From the NCBI RefSeq assembly GCF_001677955.1, contig NZ_LELA01000068.1, positions 1 through 64,000 of the forward strand: a stretch of 64,000 nt of DNA, written 5' to 3'. The position numbers were made by a program, and so were the translations under genes. Positions 7,996-15,675 of the stretch are shown here, in pieces. The stretch comes from Chryseobacterium sp. BGARF1 (GTDB lineage Bacteria; Bacteroidota; Bacteroidia; Flavobacteriales; Weeksellaceae). How positions within the stretch are numbered: the first letter of the stretch is position 1; each line of letters starts with the position of its first letter. The notes under the pieces were generated by a model. That model did no database searches. It was not told the DNA's origin and worked only from the letters and a program-made list of their open reading frames with translations.

Positions 7996-8886
7996 TTACT
8001 TAAAGTTATTTATTAGAAATTTTAAAAATAATTTAGGAATATTTTTTAACGTACCATGAAGCTCTACAGAATAGAAAGAACGCAACATTTCCAAATTGTC
8101 GATATCTAAAATTTTTAGTTTTCCGGCGATAATTTCGTCAGTTATAGAATAAACGGATACAAAACCAATACAATCTGATACTTTCAAATACGATTTTATG
8201 CTTTCGGTACTTCCCAGATAAGCTTCTGTGTGGATGTCTTTTTTGCTGACTCCACTTTGTTTTAAATAGATATTCAAAATATCGAGACTTCCGGAACCCT
8301 GTTCGCGGAAAACCCATGGAAACTGTAAAATGTCTTCAATAGTACAGCTACTTTTTTCTGCTAAAGGGTGATTGGTGCTCACGGTACAAACCAATTCGTC
8401 TTTTCCAATCTCTGCATATTTCAGTTGCGGTTTTCCGGAAACACCTTCAATAAATCCGACATCAATTTTTTTCTGAATGAGTAAATTCTCAATTTCTTCA
8501 GTATTATTGTTGATTAGAATGATCTCGATCCCTTTATGTTGCGAGGCAAATTGTGCTAAGATTTTCGGAAGAATATATTGTGCAATGGTAGTACTCGCGC
8601 CAATCTTAAGAGTTCCTTCGTAGGTATTGTTAACCTGATTCATGACGAATTTTCCTTCTTCATAAAGATTCAGAATCTCCTCCGCAAAAAGTGAATATTT
8701 TTCTCCTTCCAACGTTAATTTTACCCCTTGTTTGGTTCTTTCAAATAGCTGTACTCCCAACTCATCTTCCAAAGTTTTGATGTGTTTGCTTACCGCAGGT
8801 TGCGTGATGAATAAAGCTTCGGAAGCTTTAGAGAAATTCAGATGTTTTTTTACTTCCAGCAAAACTTTTAGTCGGAAATCAGACAT
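7996..8886 (-). CDS. LysR family transcriptional regulator (YeiE/CysL-like)
   Basis: A 296-residue LysR regulator. The N-terminal winged helix-turn-helix spans about 1-60 (FSKASEALFITQPAVSKHI as recognition region), followed by a dimerisation helix and a periplasmic-binding-protein-like effector domain (about 90-290). Conserved effector-domain features include GASTTIAQYILPKIL and FREQGSG. Its neighbour is the YeiH-type exporter, as in E. coli where YeiE/YeiH are adjacent; here the two genes run in the same direction rather than diverging. An anion of the sulfur pathway is a plausible ligand, by analogy only. Confidence 0.87.
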   Translation of the reverse strand: MSDFRLKVLLEVKKHLNFSKASEALFITQPAVSKHIKTLEDELGVQLFERTKQGVKLTLEGEKYSLFAEEILNLYEEGKFVMNQVNNTYEGTLKIGASTTIAQYILPKILAQFASQHKGIEIILINNNTEEIENLLIQKKIDVGFIEGVSGKPQLKYAEIGKDELVCTVSTNHPLAEKSSCTIEDILQFPWVFREQGSGSLDILNIYLKQSGVSKKDIHTEAYLGSTESIKSYLKVSDCIGFVSVYSITDEIIAGKLKILDIDNLEMLRSFYSVELHGTLKNIPKLFLKFLINNFK

Positions 8887-8939
8887 GAAATTTTTTTATA
8901 AAAGTAACTATTTTTTGTTTTTAACGAACAATTCAATTC

Positions 8940-8947
8940 TACATTTG
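8940..8947 (+). promoter_or_regulatory. -7 promoter element of the glycosyltransferase gene
   Basis: TACATTTG matches TAnnTTTG. A TTTTTTG stretch ending near 8917 lies about 22 bp upstream as a possible -33 element. The predicted leader is about 36-40 nt. Confidence 0.5.
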
Positions 8948-8989
8948 CAAACTGTATCACAAAATGGTTAATTTTGAAAAATTTTCAAT

Positions 8990-9994
8990 TTGAAACCTAC
9001 TATTTCCATCGTCGTTGCTATTTTTAACCGAAAAGATGAACTTTTCGAGCTGTTAAATTCACTCAATTCTCAGACTGATAAAGACTTTGAGGTGATTATC
9101 GTTGATGATGGTTCTGTAATCGATCTAAAACCGACAATCCATAATTTTGAAGACATTTTAAATATAAAATATTTCAAAAAAAACAATTCAGGGCCTGGTT
9201 TGTCGAGGAATTACGGTGCAAAAAGAGCTTCAAATGATTGGTTGGTCTTTGTAGACAGTGATGTGATCGTTGAGAAAGATTATATTGAAAATATTAAAAA
9301 CGATATTCTTACCATTCCTTGTGATGCTTTTGGTGGAGCTGATAAAGCGCATAAAGGTTTTAATCTGATGCAGAAAGCAATTTCCTATTCTATGACTTCT
9401 GTTTTTACAACCGGGGGAATTAGAGGAAATAAAAAAGCGGTTTCAAAATTTCAACCGAGAAGTTTCAATATGGGTGTGAAAAAAGAGGTTTTCGAGAAAG
9501 TAGGTGGGTTTTCGGAGATGAGGATAGGTGAAGACCCAGATTTGTCGATGACACTTTGGGAAAATGGTTTTACTACTGCTTTTTTTGATGACATTGCAGT
9601 GTATCACAAACGAAGAGTAGACTTCGGAAAATTTTCAAAACAGGTCTATCAGTTTGGTTGTGCAAGGCCTATTCTTAACCAAAGACACCCTAACTACGTG
9701 AAAATTTCTTTTGCATTTCCTACTTTATTTTTATTAGGGTATGTTTTAGGATTTATTGAATATTTTATGCTACAAAAAGGTTTTGTTCTTTCTCTTTTCG
9801 GATTGTATACTTTCATGGTCCTGATTCATGCTACAATAGTTACTAAGAATATTGCTATTGCAGGAATGGCGGTCATTTCAACCTATATTCAAATGTTTTC
9901 TTACGGATATGGTTTCTTAAAATCCTGGATCTTATTAAATGTTTTAAAAATGAAACCTGAGGATGCATTTCCTAAACATTTTCATAAAGTTTAA
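8990..9994 (+). CDS. Family 2 glycosyltransferase with C-terminal membrane helices
   Basis: A 334-residue GT2 (GT-A fold) enzyme, likely adding sugars to a lipid-linked or surface polysaccharide. The nucleotide-binding start is PTISIVVAIFNRKDEL at 3-18, the metal-binding DxD is VDSDVIV near 93, and MRIGEDPDLSMTLWENG near 177 is the ED-type catalytic region. Two to three hydrophobic helices follow from about residue 235. The start appears to be TTG at 8990: an in-frame stop (TGA at 8975) precedes it with no ATG between, and the fold begins at residue 3. The 3' end is duplicated just downstream. The substrate is unknown. Confidence 0.83.
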   Translation: MKPTISIVVAIFNRKDELFELLNSLNSQTDKDFEVIIVDDGSVIDLKPTIHNFEDILNIKYFKKNNSGPGLSRNYGAKRASNDWLVFVDSDVIVEKDYIENIKNDILTIPCDAFGGADKAHKGFNLMQKAISYSMTSVFTTGGIRGNKKAVSKFQPRSFNMGVKKEVFEKVGGFSEMRIGEDPDLSMTLWENGFTTAFFDDIAVYHKRRVDFGKFSKQVYQFGCARPILNQRHPNYVKISFAFPTLFLLGYVLGFIEYFMLQKGFVLSLFGLYTFMVLIHATIVTKNIAIAGMAVISTYIQMFSYGYGFLKSWILLNVLKMKPEDAFPKHFHKV

Positions 9995-10265
9995 ATTTTT
10001 GTTGAAGTTTTTAACGCAAAGATTTATTTGGATAGCATATGATTTTAAGAGGCAAAGGCAAATGAATTTGCTTCGCGAAGCTTGAAAATATGGCTTTATC
10101 AAATCAATAAAAATGAAACCTGAGGATGCCTTTCCTAAACATTTTCATAAGATTTAAATTTTTATGTTTTTTAACGCAAAGATTTATTTGGATAGCGTAT
10201 GATTTTAAGAGGCAAAGGCAAATGAATTTGCTTCGCGAAGCTTGAAAATATGGCTTTATCAAATC
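9945..10265 (+). repeat. Tandem duplication of the glycosyltransferase 3' end plus downstream spacer
   Basis: Copy 1 (9945-10105) and copy 2 (10108-10265) are nearly identical, offset by 163 bp, with a few substitutions and a 3-nt deletion in copy 2. Copy 1 begins inside the last 16 codons of the glycosyltransferase gene, so copy 2 carries a remnant of its end (MKPEDAFPKHFHK becomes MKPEDAFPKHFHKI, then stop) without an upstream frame. Each copy also holds the perfect palindrome GCTTCGCGAAGC (10070-10081 and 10230-10241). The 364-bp gap up to 10358 otherwise holds only a terminator. Confidence 0.92.
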
Positions 10266-10320
10266 GACTTGTTAATCTTCTTTTCTTCTTAAAATAGAGA
10301 TTTAAAATTTAAAAAAATAA

Positions 10321-10350
10321 TAAAGGCTGTCAAAATTTTGACAGCCTTTA
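10321..10350. terminator. Bidirectional terminator, perfect 30-bp palindrome
   Basis: The half-site TAAAGGCTGTCAAAA is followed directly by its exact complement. It lies between the convergent glycosyltransferase and methionine gamma-lyase-like genes. Confidence 0.85.
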
Positions 10351-10358
10351 TACAATAA

Positions 10359-11588
10359 TTAAAATATGGATGAAGTGATTTCATGGTTTAGAACGCCTGT
10401 TTTGAGCATGCATTCTTTCATCTTTTCGTAGGTACGTTCGATATCGTGGTCGAGACCGATTGAGAATCTTATTAATCCGTCAGAAATTCCCATTTCTTCA
10501 CGTTCCTCTTCAGGAATTTCTGATGAAGTTGAACTTCCGGAGCATGAGAATAATGTTTTGTAAAAGCCTAAACTTACTGCTAAATAACCCAGGTTTTCCT
10601 GCTGCATCATTTCCATCAATTCGTTGGCTTTGTCTGTTGTTCCGGCATCTAAAGTCAGCAATCCTCCAAATCCGAATTCTTCATGCATCATGCTTTTCAT
10701 TAAATCATGATTTTTATGAGACTTCAAACCTGGATATGAAACTTTTAAACCGTCTTCCTCAAATCTTTCAGCTAAAAATAAAGCGTTATGACTGTGCTGT
10801 TTCATTCTGATGTGAAGCGTTCTTAAATTTTTAAGAATACTTGCAGACCTGAAACTGTCCATTGTAGGACCTAAAAGCATACAAGCTCCGTTGTTTACAT
10901 TTTTGGTATCATTAATAAATTCCTGACTTCCACAATAAACTCCACCCACAGTATCACTGCTTCCATTGATGAATTTTGTTAGACTGTGGATCACAATATC
11001 TGCTCCCAAAAGAGTAGGAGAGATAGTAAGTGGAGAAAAAGTGTTGTCTACAATAAGTTTTAAGTTATGTCTTTTGCAGATTTCCGAAAGTTTTCTTAGG
11101 TCGGCAACTTCCAAAAGAGGGTTGCTTACACTTTCGCAATATATGATTTTTGTGTTTTCGTTAATAGCATTTTCTATAGATTCAAAATTATTGATATCTA
11201 CAAATGAAGTTTCAATTTGGAAAGGCGGCAGAAAATTTTTCATAAAAGCATACGTTCCGCCGTAAATTGTTCTGCTTGAAATAATATGATCACCCGATTT
11301 GCAAACCTGCATTAAAACAGAAGTAATCGCACCCATTCCCGAAGCGGTAACATTGGCAGCTTCGGTATTTTCCATTTTTGCCAAAGCTTCAGAAAGATAA
11401 AGGTTCATCGGGGATGAATGTCTTGAATATAGATAGCAACCTTCTGCATTACCTTCGAAGGTATCAAACATTGTTTTCGCTGAAAGAAAAGTATACGTTG
11501 AGCTGTCAGAAATTGAAGGATTTACACCTCCAAATTCTCCGAAATACTGAAGGTCCTGTATTTCATTTGCCGCATTGAAATGGTTCAT
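10359..11588 (-). CDS. Cys/Met metabolism PLP-dependent lyase, methionine gamma-lyase-like
   Basis: A 409-residue enzyme of the trans-sulfuration (Cys/Met metabolism) PLP family. The PLP lysine is Lys205 in HSLTKFINGSSD. The YSRHSSPMN region (substrate/cofactor tyrosine and arginine), TASGMGAI phosphate-binding segment and VDNTFSPL aspartate region are all present. Such enzymes cleave or exchange the gamma substituent of methionine, homocysteine or cystathionine; methionine gamma-lyase is the best guess. The ATG at 11588 is preferred over a start 12 codons upstream because family members begin near MNHFNAANEIQDL. It diverges from an Lrp-type regulator, which fits amino-acid-responsive control. 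Confidence 0.85.
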   Translation of the reverse strand: MNHFNAANEIQDLQYFGEFGGVNPSISDSSTYTFLSAKTMFDTFEGNAEGCYLYSRHSSPMNLYLSEALAKMENTEAANVTASGMGAITSVLMQVCKSGDHIISSRTIYGGTYAFMKNFLPPFQIETSFVDINNFESIENAINENTKIIYCESVSNPLLEVADLRKLSEICKRHNLKLIVDNTFSPLTISPTLLGADIVIHSLTKFINGSSDTVGGVYCGSQEFINDTKNVNNGACMLLGPTMDSFRSASILKNLRTLHIRMKQHSHNALFLAERFEEDGLKVSYPGLKSHKNHDLMKSMMHEEFGFGGLLTLDAGTTDKANELMEMMQQENLGYLAVSLGFYKTLFSCSGSSTSSEIPEEEREEMGISDGLIRFSIGLDHDIERTYEKMKECMLKTGVLNHEITSSIF

Positions 11589-11630
11589 ATTTTTTTGTTT
11601 TAAAAATGAATATTTCCGATGCATATAACA

Positions 11631-11721
11631 ACTAAAATTTAAATATTTAGAAAATAAAACTATTAAATTTAATTTTTTTAGAATATAAGTTGGTTATATT
11701 TGCTTTATTCTAAATTTTAGT
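11631..11721. promoter_or_regulatory. Candidate operator in the lyase/Lrp divergent region
   Basis: ACTAAAATTTA (11631-11641) and its perfect complement TAAATTTTAGT (11711-11721) flank the divergent promoter region with very AT-rich sequence between. The 80-bp centre spacing suits a wrapping regulator such as Lrp. A TATATTTG -7 box for the Lrp gene is at 11695-11702. Confidence 0.4.
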
Positions 11722-11733
11722 AAAATATTATCT

Positions 11734-12192
11734 ATGACTTTTGATGAAACCGATAAAAAACTGTTGCAATATTTACAGGAAGACTGTAAGCAAACCACCA
11801 AAGAACTGTCTTATAAGCTTGGTCTTTCGGTAACTGCGGTGTATGAACGCATCAAAAAACTCGAAAATTCAGGTGTAATTTCCAAATATGTAGCTTTGGT
11901 AGACAAGACAAAAATTGACAGAAAATTTCTGATCTTATGCCATGTGAAATTGACTCAGCACAAAAAAGAATATGTGATGCAGTTTGAAAAAGAAGTAATG
12001 AATTTACAGGAAGTCACCGAATGCTTCCATGTAAGCGGCGATTACGATTATATTTTGAAAATCTGCCTAAAAGATATGGATGATTACAGAAATTTTATGG
12101 TGACCAAACTCACGACTTTGCAGCATATTGCAAGTACACACAGCTCTTTCACTATCTCTGAAGTGAAAAATACAACCAAAATTATTCTGTAA
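11734..12192 (+). CDS. Lrp/AsnC family transcriptional regulator
   Basis: A 152-residue regulator. An N-terminal helix-turn-helix covers about 5-55 (TTKELSYKLGLSVTAVYERIKKLE), a linker follows, and an RAM/AsnC_trans_reg effector-binding domain spans about 65-145 (CFHVSGDYDYILKICLKDM includes the Gly-Asp-Tyr-Asp core). Lrp-type proteins form octamers and respond to amino acids. It is transcribed divergently from the methionine gamma-lyase-like gene with a shared 145-bp AT-rich region holding an inverted repeat, so regulation of that gene and of itself is likely. Confidence 0.9.
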   Translation: MTFDETDKKLLQYLQEDCKQTTKELSYKLGLSVTAVYERIKKLENSGVISKYVALVDKTKIDRKFLILCHVKLTQHKKEYVMQFEKEVMNLQEVTECFHVSGDYDYILKICLKDMDDYRNFMVTKLTTLQHIASTHSSFTISEVKNTTKIIL

Positions 12193-12219
12193 GCAAAGCT
12201 TTTACGTTGATTTTATTTA

Positions 12220-12364
12220 GGGCAGCTCAGAACTTCGTTCGTAAACTTCGATAAAAGCCTTCGCTTTTTTCTCATTTATGCCCTCCGTTCCCGCTTTTTT
12301 ACAATTTTCCTCGCCTTTTTCCTTTTTTAAAATTGTAAAAAGAGCTCCAGTCAGGTCGGGCTGC
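12220..12364 (+). repeat. Dispersed hairpin element, copy 1 (GGGCAGC...GGGCTGC)
   Basis: This gap of about 205 bp after the Lrp gene begins GGGCAGCT and ends TCGGGCTGC, with an internal long hairpin: GCTTTTTTACAATTTT and AAAATTGTAAAAAGAGC. The 3' block AAAAAGAGCTCC and end GGGCTGC are shared with copy 2 at 49334-49415. It begins 28 nt after a stop codon and may also end transcription, though no U run follows. Confidence 0.75.
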
Positions 12365-12397
12365 GTGCAATTCGATGTTTTTAAATTATGACTTAAA

Positions 12398-13429
12398 CTA
12401 CACTAACACCCCATTTTTAGAAGTAATTGCATCAGGTAAATCTGTTTCGCCTGTCATTTGAAGAAGGTCGATCTCTATAGCTCTACAAATTGCAAGCATA
12501 GGAATATCAAACATCAATCCTTCGAAAGGGTTTTCAGAATAATCACCCACCAATTCCATAATAATATAGATCCAGCCAATTATAATACAGAAAGGAATAG
12601 ATGCCCAAATTCCCCAATCTCCCAATTTGGCAAATTCACTTACCAAACCTAAAGGAAGTAAGGCTATAAAAATGATATTAAAAACGAAAGCTGTACTCGC
12701 AAACTGTCTTGGTAAAGGAAATTTTTTAATTCTCTCGGCTTGTCCCTGCAACGTATAAAATTCATTAAGACAATCTTGAAGCTGTATCTGATTAAACTCT
12801 GAAATTGCTTCCCTATTTTTCAGCTCGTTCACATCTTTCGATTGTTGAGCAATAAGATACGTTGCAAAATTTTTATAATGAGATTGAAGTTCGGCTTCTT
12901 CTTCAGATAGATATTTATTAAGAAAAATGGGAGTTCTTCCATAATCCGGAAAACCAGCTTTTATTAATCGGTTTCGTTTGTGGTCTATATTTTTAAAATG
13001 TTCTTGTTCTACTTTTATATGTTCCCATTCGGCAGGAACCAAAAGCTGCTCACGAAAAGCATACAGCCATGCAATATGACGGTGAACAATCTTTTTCTTG
13101 CGGTCTTCTAGATCAAACTTTCCTAGTTTTTCATTATTGGTGTCAAAAGCATAAATCATAGAGGCAAACGAACGGCTTGAGTTTACAATTCCACCCCAAA
13201 TTTTTCTCGCTTCCCACAATCTGTCGTATGCCTGGTTATTTTTAAAACCGACCAAAAAAGCTTCTGCTGTACCAATCAATGCAACGGGAACCCAAGGAAT
13301 AATCATCCAGTCCCAATGAAAAACGTGAAAAAGTACAGCAATCAATGTACACCAAAGAGAAATCAGGATTACGTGAAATCCTGATAAGTTGAGAACCTGT
13401 TTGTAATTGACGTATTTTGTAGTAATCAT
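12398..13429 (-). CDS. Bestrophin family anion channel
   Basis: A 343-residue membrane protein of the bestrophin (RFP-TM, UPF0187) family. The N-terminus has two helices about 15-55, then the conserved FLVGFKNNQAYDRLWEARK segment (59-77) and WGGIVNSSRSFAS (78-90). A long polar domain follows, and helices near 240-295 precede PFEGLMFDIPM (303-313), matching the bestrophin C-terminal signature. Bacterial bestrophins form pentameric anion or cation channels in the inner membrane; ion selectivity is not predictable here. It is a single gene, with a dispersed element downstream and the E1 terminator upstream. Confidence 0.87.
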   Translation of the reverse strand: MITTKYVNYKQVLNLSGFHVILISLWCTLIAVLFHVFHWDWMIIPWVPVALIGTAEAFLVGFKNNQAYDRLWEARKIWGGIVNSSRSFASMIYAFDTNNEKLGKFDLEDRKKKIVHRHIAWLYAFREQLLVPAEWEHIKVEQEHFKNIDHKRNRLIKAGFPDYGRTPIFLNKYLSEEEAELQSHYKNFATYLIAQQSKDVNELKNREAISEFNQIQLQDCLNEFYTLQGQAERIKKFPLPRQFASTAFVFNIIFIALLPLGLVSEFAKLGDWGIWASIPFCIIIGWIYIIMELVGDYSENPFEGLMFDIPMLAICRAIEIDLLQMTGETDLPDAITSKNGVLV

Positions 13430-13475
13430 TTTTAGAAGTAAAATTTTTGTAAAACCAAGTTAGCAAAAAGTGTAC

Positions 13476-13504
13476 AAAAAAACCTCTAAAAAATTTTAGA
13501 GGTT
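13476..13504 (-). terminator. Terminator of the E1 dehydrogenase gene
   Basis: Arms AACCTCTAAAA (13481-13491) and TTTTAGAGGTT (13494-13504) are followed on the minus strand by a run of T. Confidence 0.8.
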
Positions 13505-13526
13505 CAAATTTATTTTTTTACTTAAA

Positions 13527-15599
13527 TTAATATTTCAGCATTTCATCAATTTTCTTCGTAAGCTTTTCAGCATTTGGAAGCATTTCTTTTTCCAGAACTA
13601 AATTGATTGGAACTGCAGGAGTATCAAGTGATCCCATCGTTTCTACAGGGGCATCAAGATATTTGAAACAGTTTTTAGAAATACGGTGTGCAAAGGCTTC
13701 AGCGAAAGAGTTGTTGAGCTGTTCTTCTGTTAAAACAATACACTTTCCGTGTGCTTTTACTCTTTCAAAAACCAATTCTTCATCCAAAGGAATAATGGTT
13801 CTTAGGTCAATCACTTCCACTTTACCATTGAAGTTTTTAACGGCTTCTTTTGCCCAATAAACTCCCATTCCGTAAGTGATTACCACTACAGTATTTCCTT
13901 TTTTGATTTCTTTATCATCAGCTTCAATTACAATTCGTCCTTTTCCGAAAGGTAAAATATAATCTTCAGCAGGCTCAATCGTTTTAGCATCTTCAGTTCC
14001 CGGAACTTTACTCCAGTATAATCCTTTATGTTCTAACATAACCACAGGATTCGGGTCGTAATAAGCTGCTTTTAATAAACCTTTGAAATCAGCTGCATTG
14101 CTTGGATAAGCGATTTTAATCCCTTTAATATTCGCTAAAATACTTTCAACACTTCCACTGTGGTAAGGTCCGCCACCGCCGTAAGCTCCGATTGGTACAC
14201 GAATGATATTGCTCACAGGGAATTTACCCTGACTTAAATAACTTGATTTTGAGATTTCCGTGATCAACTGATTGATTCCCGGATAAATATAGTCTGCAAA
14301 CTGTACTTCAACAATCGGTTTTAAACCAACTGCGCTCATTCCGGTTGTAGAACCGATAATATAAGCCTCCTGAATTGCTGTGTTGAAAACTCTTTTGCTT
14401 CCGAATTTCTTCCCTAAAGTCACTGTCTCACGGAAAACACCACCAATTCTTTCACCAACATCCTGTCCGTACAACAAGGCTTCCGGATGTTTCCACATAA
14501 TTTCCTGAATAGCATGAATGGCAGCATCTACCATCACGATTTTTTCTCCACCTTCCGGTTCACGGGTTCCTACTTCTTCGGTAATAGGAGTGGGTGCAAA
14601 AATATGTTGCATCACTGTTTCAGGCTTCGGGTCTTCAGCTTTCTGAGCTTTTTCGAATGCTTCTTCGGCTTCAAGACGAGCTTTTTTAGTGATTTGTTTT
14701 AATAAATCTTCATCAACACCAGATTCCAATAATTGATTTCTCAAGATCTCTCCGGGGTCTTTTGCTCTATGCTTCGTTAAATCTTCTTCATCTCTATAGA
14801 ATTCTCTTCTCACTCCGGAAGTATGGTGACCAATCAAAACTGTTTTTGCACAAACAACCAAAGGTTTTCTTTCTGCTCTTACAAAATCGACAGCCTTTTT
14901 CATGACTTCGAAGCTTTCAACGAAATTGGTTCCGTCAACTCGCATTCTTCCCAAACCTTCAAACCCTGCTACGAAATCATAAGCATCACAAGTTCTTGCT
15001 TCTTCTTTGGTAACTGAAATTCCCCATTCATTATCCTGAACTAAGAAAATAATAGGAAGCTGGTGTAAAGCTGCGAATTGCAACGCTTCACTTACTTCAC
15101 CTTCAGTTACAGAATTGTCTCCAAGACTACAAACAACAACAGGATTATTTTCAAATTGTTGTAAATTAAAATCCTGAATATATTTTATTCCCTGTGCGAC
15201 TCCCGCTGTCGGAATGGTCTGCATTCCTGTTGCTGAACTTTGATGAATGATTTTTGGTTTGTCTTCATCTCTGCTCGAAGGATGAGAATAGTATGATCTA
15301 CCTCCTGAAAAAGGGTCATCAGCTTTTGCCAATAATTGCAACATCAATTGATAAGGTTCGAAACCAATTCCCAAAAGAATACTTTCGTCTCTGTAATAAG
15401 GCGAAACCCAGTCTTCTTTTTTTAATTGATAAGCCGTTGCCAGTTGAATTGCTTCATGACCTCTTGATGTGCTATGAACATATTTGGTAATATTTCTGTT
15501 CTCTTCATAGATGTCTGCCATTGCTTTGGCAAGCATCATATGATTGTAAGCTTTAAGCAAAATATCTTTTGAAACTTTTTCGTGAAGTGTATTTTCCAT
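13527..15599 (-). CDS. Fused 2-oxoacid dehydrogenase E1 alpha/beta subunit
   Basis: A 690-residue ThDP-dependent E1 component with alpha (about 1-325) and beta (about 350-690) halves in one chain, the usual form in Flavobacteriia. The alpha half has GYKTV-independent features: a YRDESILLGIG entry segment, the ThDP motif beginning LGDNSVTEGE (Asn in place of the common Gly) and ending VQDNEWG. The beta half has LYGQDVGERIGGVFRETV and VPIGAYGGGGPYHSGSVES. It probably decarboxylates branched-chain 2-oxoacids (or pyruvate) for an E2 encoded elsewhere. The ATG at 15599 is chosen because its -7 box sits six bases upstream; a longer frame adds nine poorly fitting residues. Confidence 0.87.
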   Translation of the reverse strand: MENTLHEKVSKDILLKAYNHMMLAKAMADIYEENRNITKYVHSTSRGHEAIQLATAYQLKKEDWVSPYYRDESILLGIGFEPYQLMLQLLAKADDPFSGGRSYYSHPSSRDEDKPKIIHQSSATGMQTIPTAGVAQGIKYIQDFNLQQFENNPVVVCSLGDNSVTEGEVSEALQFAALHQLPIIFLVQDNEWGISVTKEEARTCDAYDFVAGFEGLGRMRVDGTNFVESFEVMKKAVDFVRAERKPLVVCAKTVLIGHHTSGVRREFYRDEEDLTKHRAKDPGEILRNQLLESGVDEDLLKQITKKARLEAEEAFEKAQKAEDPKPETVMQHIFAPTPITEEVGTREPEGGEKIVMVDAAIHAIQEIMWKHPEALLYGQDVGERIGGVFRETVTLGKKFGSKRVFNTAIQEAYIIGSTTGMSAVGLKPIVEVQFADYIYPGINQLITEISKSSYLSQGKFPVSNIIRVPIGAYGGGGPYHSGSVESILANIKGIKIAYPSNAADFKGLLKAAYYDPNPVVMLEHKGLYWSKVPGTEDAKTIEPAEDYILPFGKGRIVIEADDKEIKKGNTVVVITYGMGVYWAKEAVKNFNGKVEVIDLRTIIPLDEELVFERVKAHGKCIVLTEEQLNNSFAEAFAHRISKNCFKYLDAPVETMGSLDTPAVPINLVLEKEMLPNAEKLTKKIDEMLKY

Positions 15600-15605
15600 A
15601 GGAAG

Positions 15606-15613
15606 CAAATATA
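15606..15613 (-). promoter_or_regulatory. -7 promoter element of the E1 gene, near-leaderless
   Basis: Minus-strand TATATTTG matches TAnnTTTG and lies six bases before the ATG at 15599. It supports that start and implies almost no 5' leader. Confidence 0.55.
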
Positions 15614-15616
15614 CAT

Positions 15617-15650
15617 AAAAAAACAAAACACTAACAAGTGTTAGTGTTTT
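15617..15650 (-). terminator. Terminator of the secreted subtilisin gene
   Basis: Arms AAAACACTAAC (15625-15635) and GTTAGTGTTTT (15640-15650) are followed on the minus strand by T-rich sequence. It lies between the subtilisin stop and the E1 promoter. Confidence 0.82.
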
Positions 15651-15675
15651 GCATAAAATTATATCTGAATTATAA

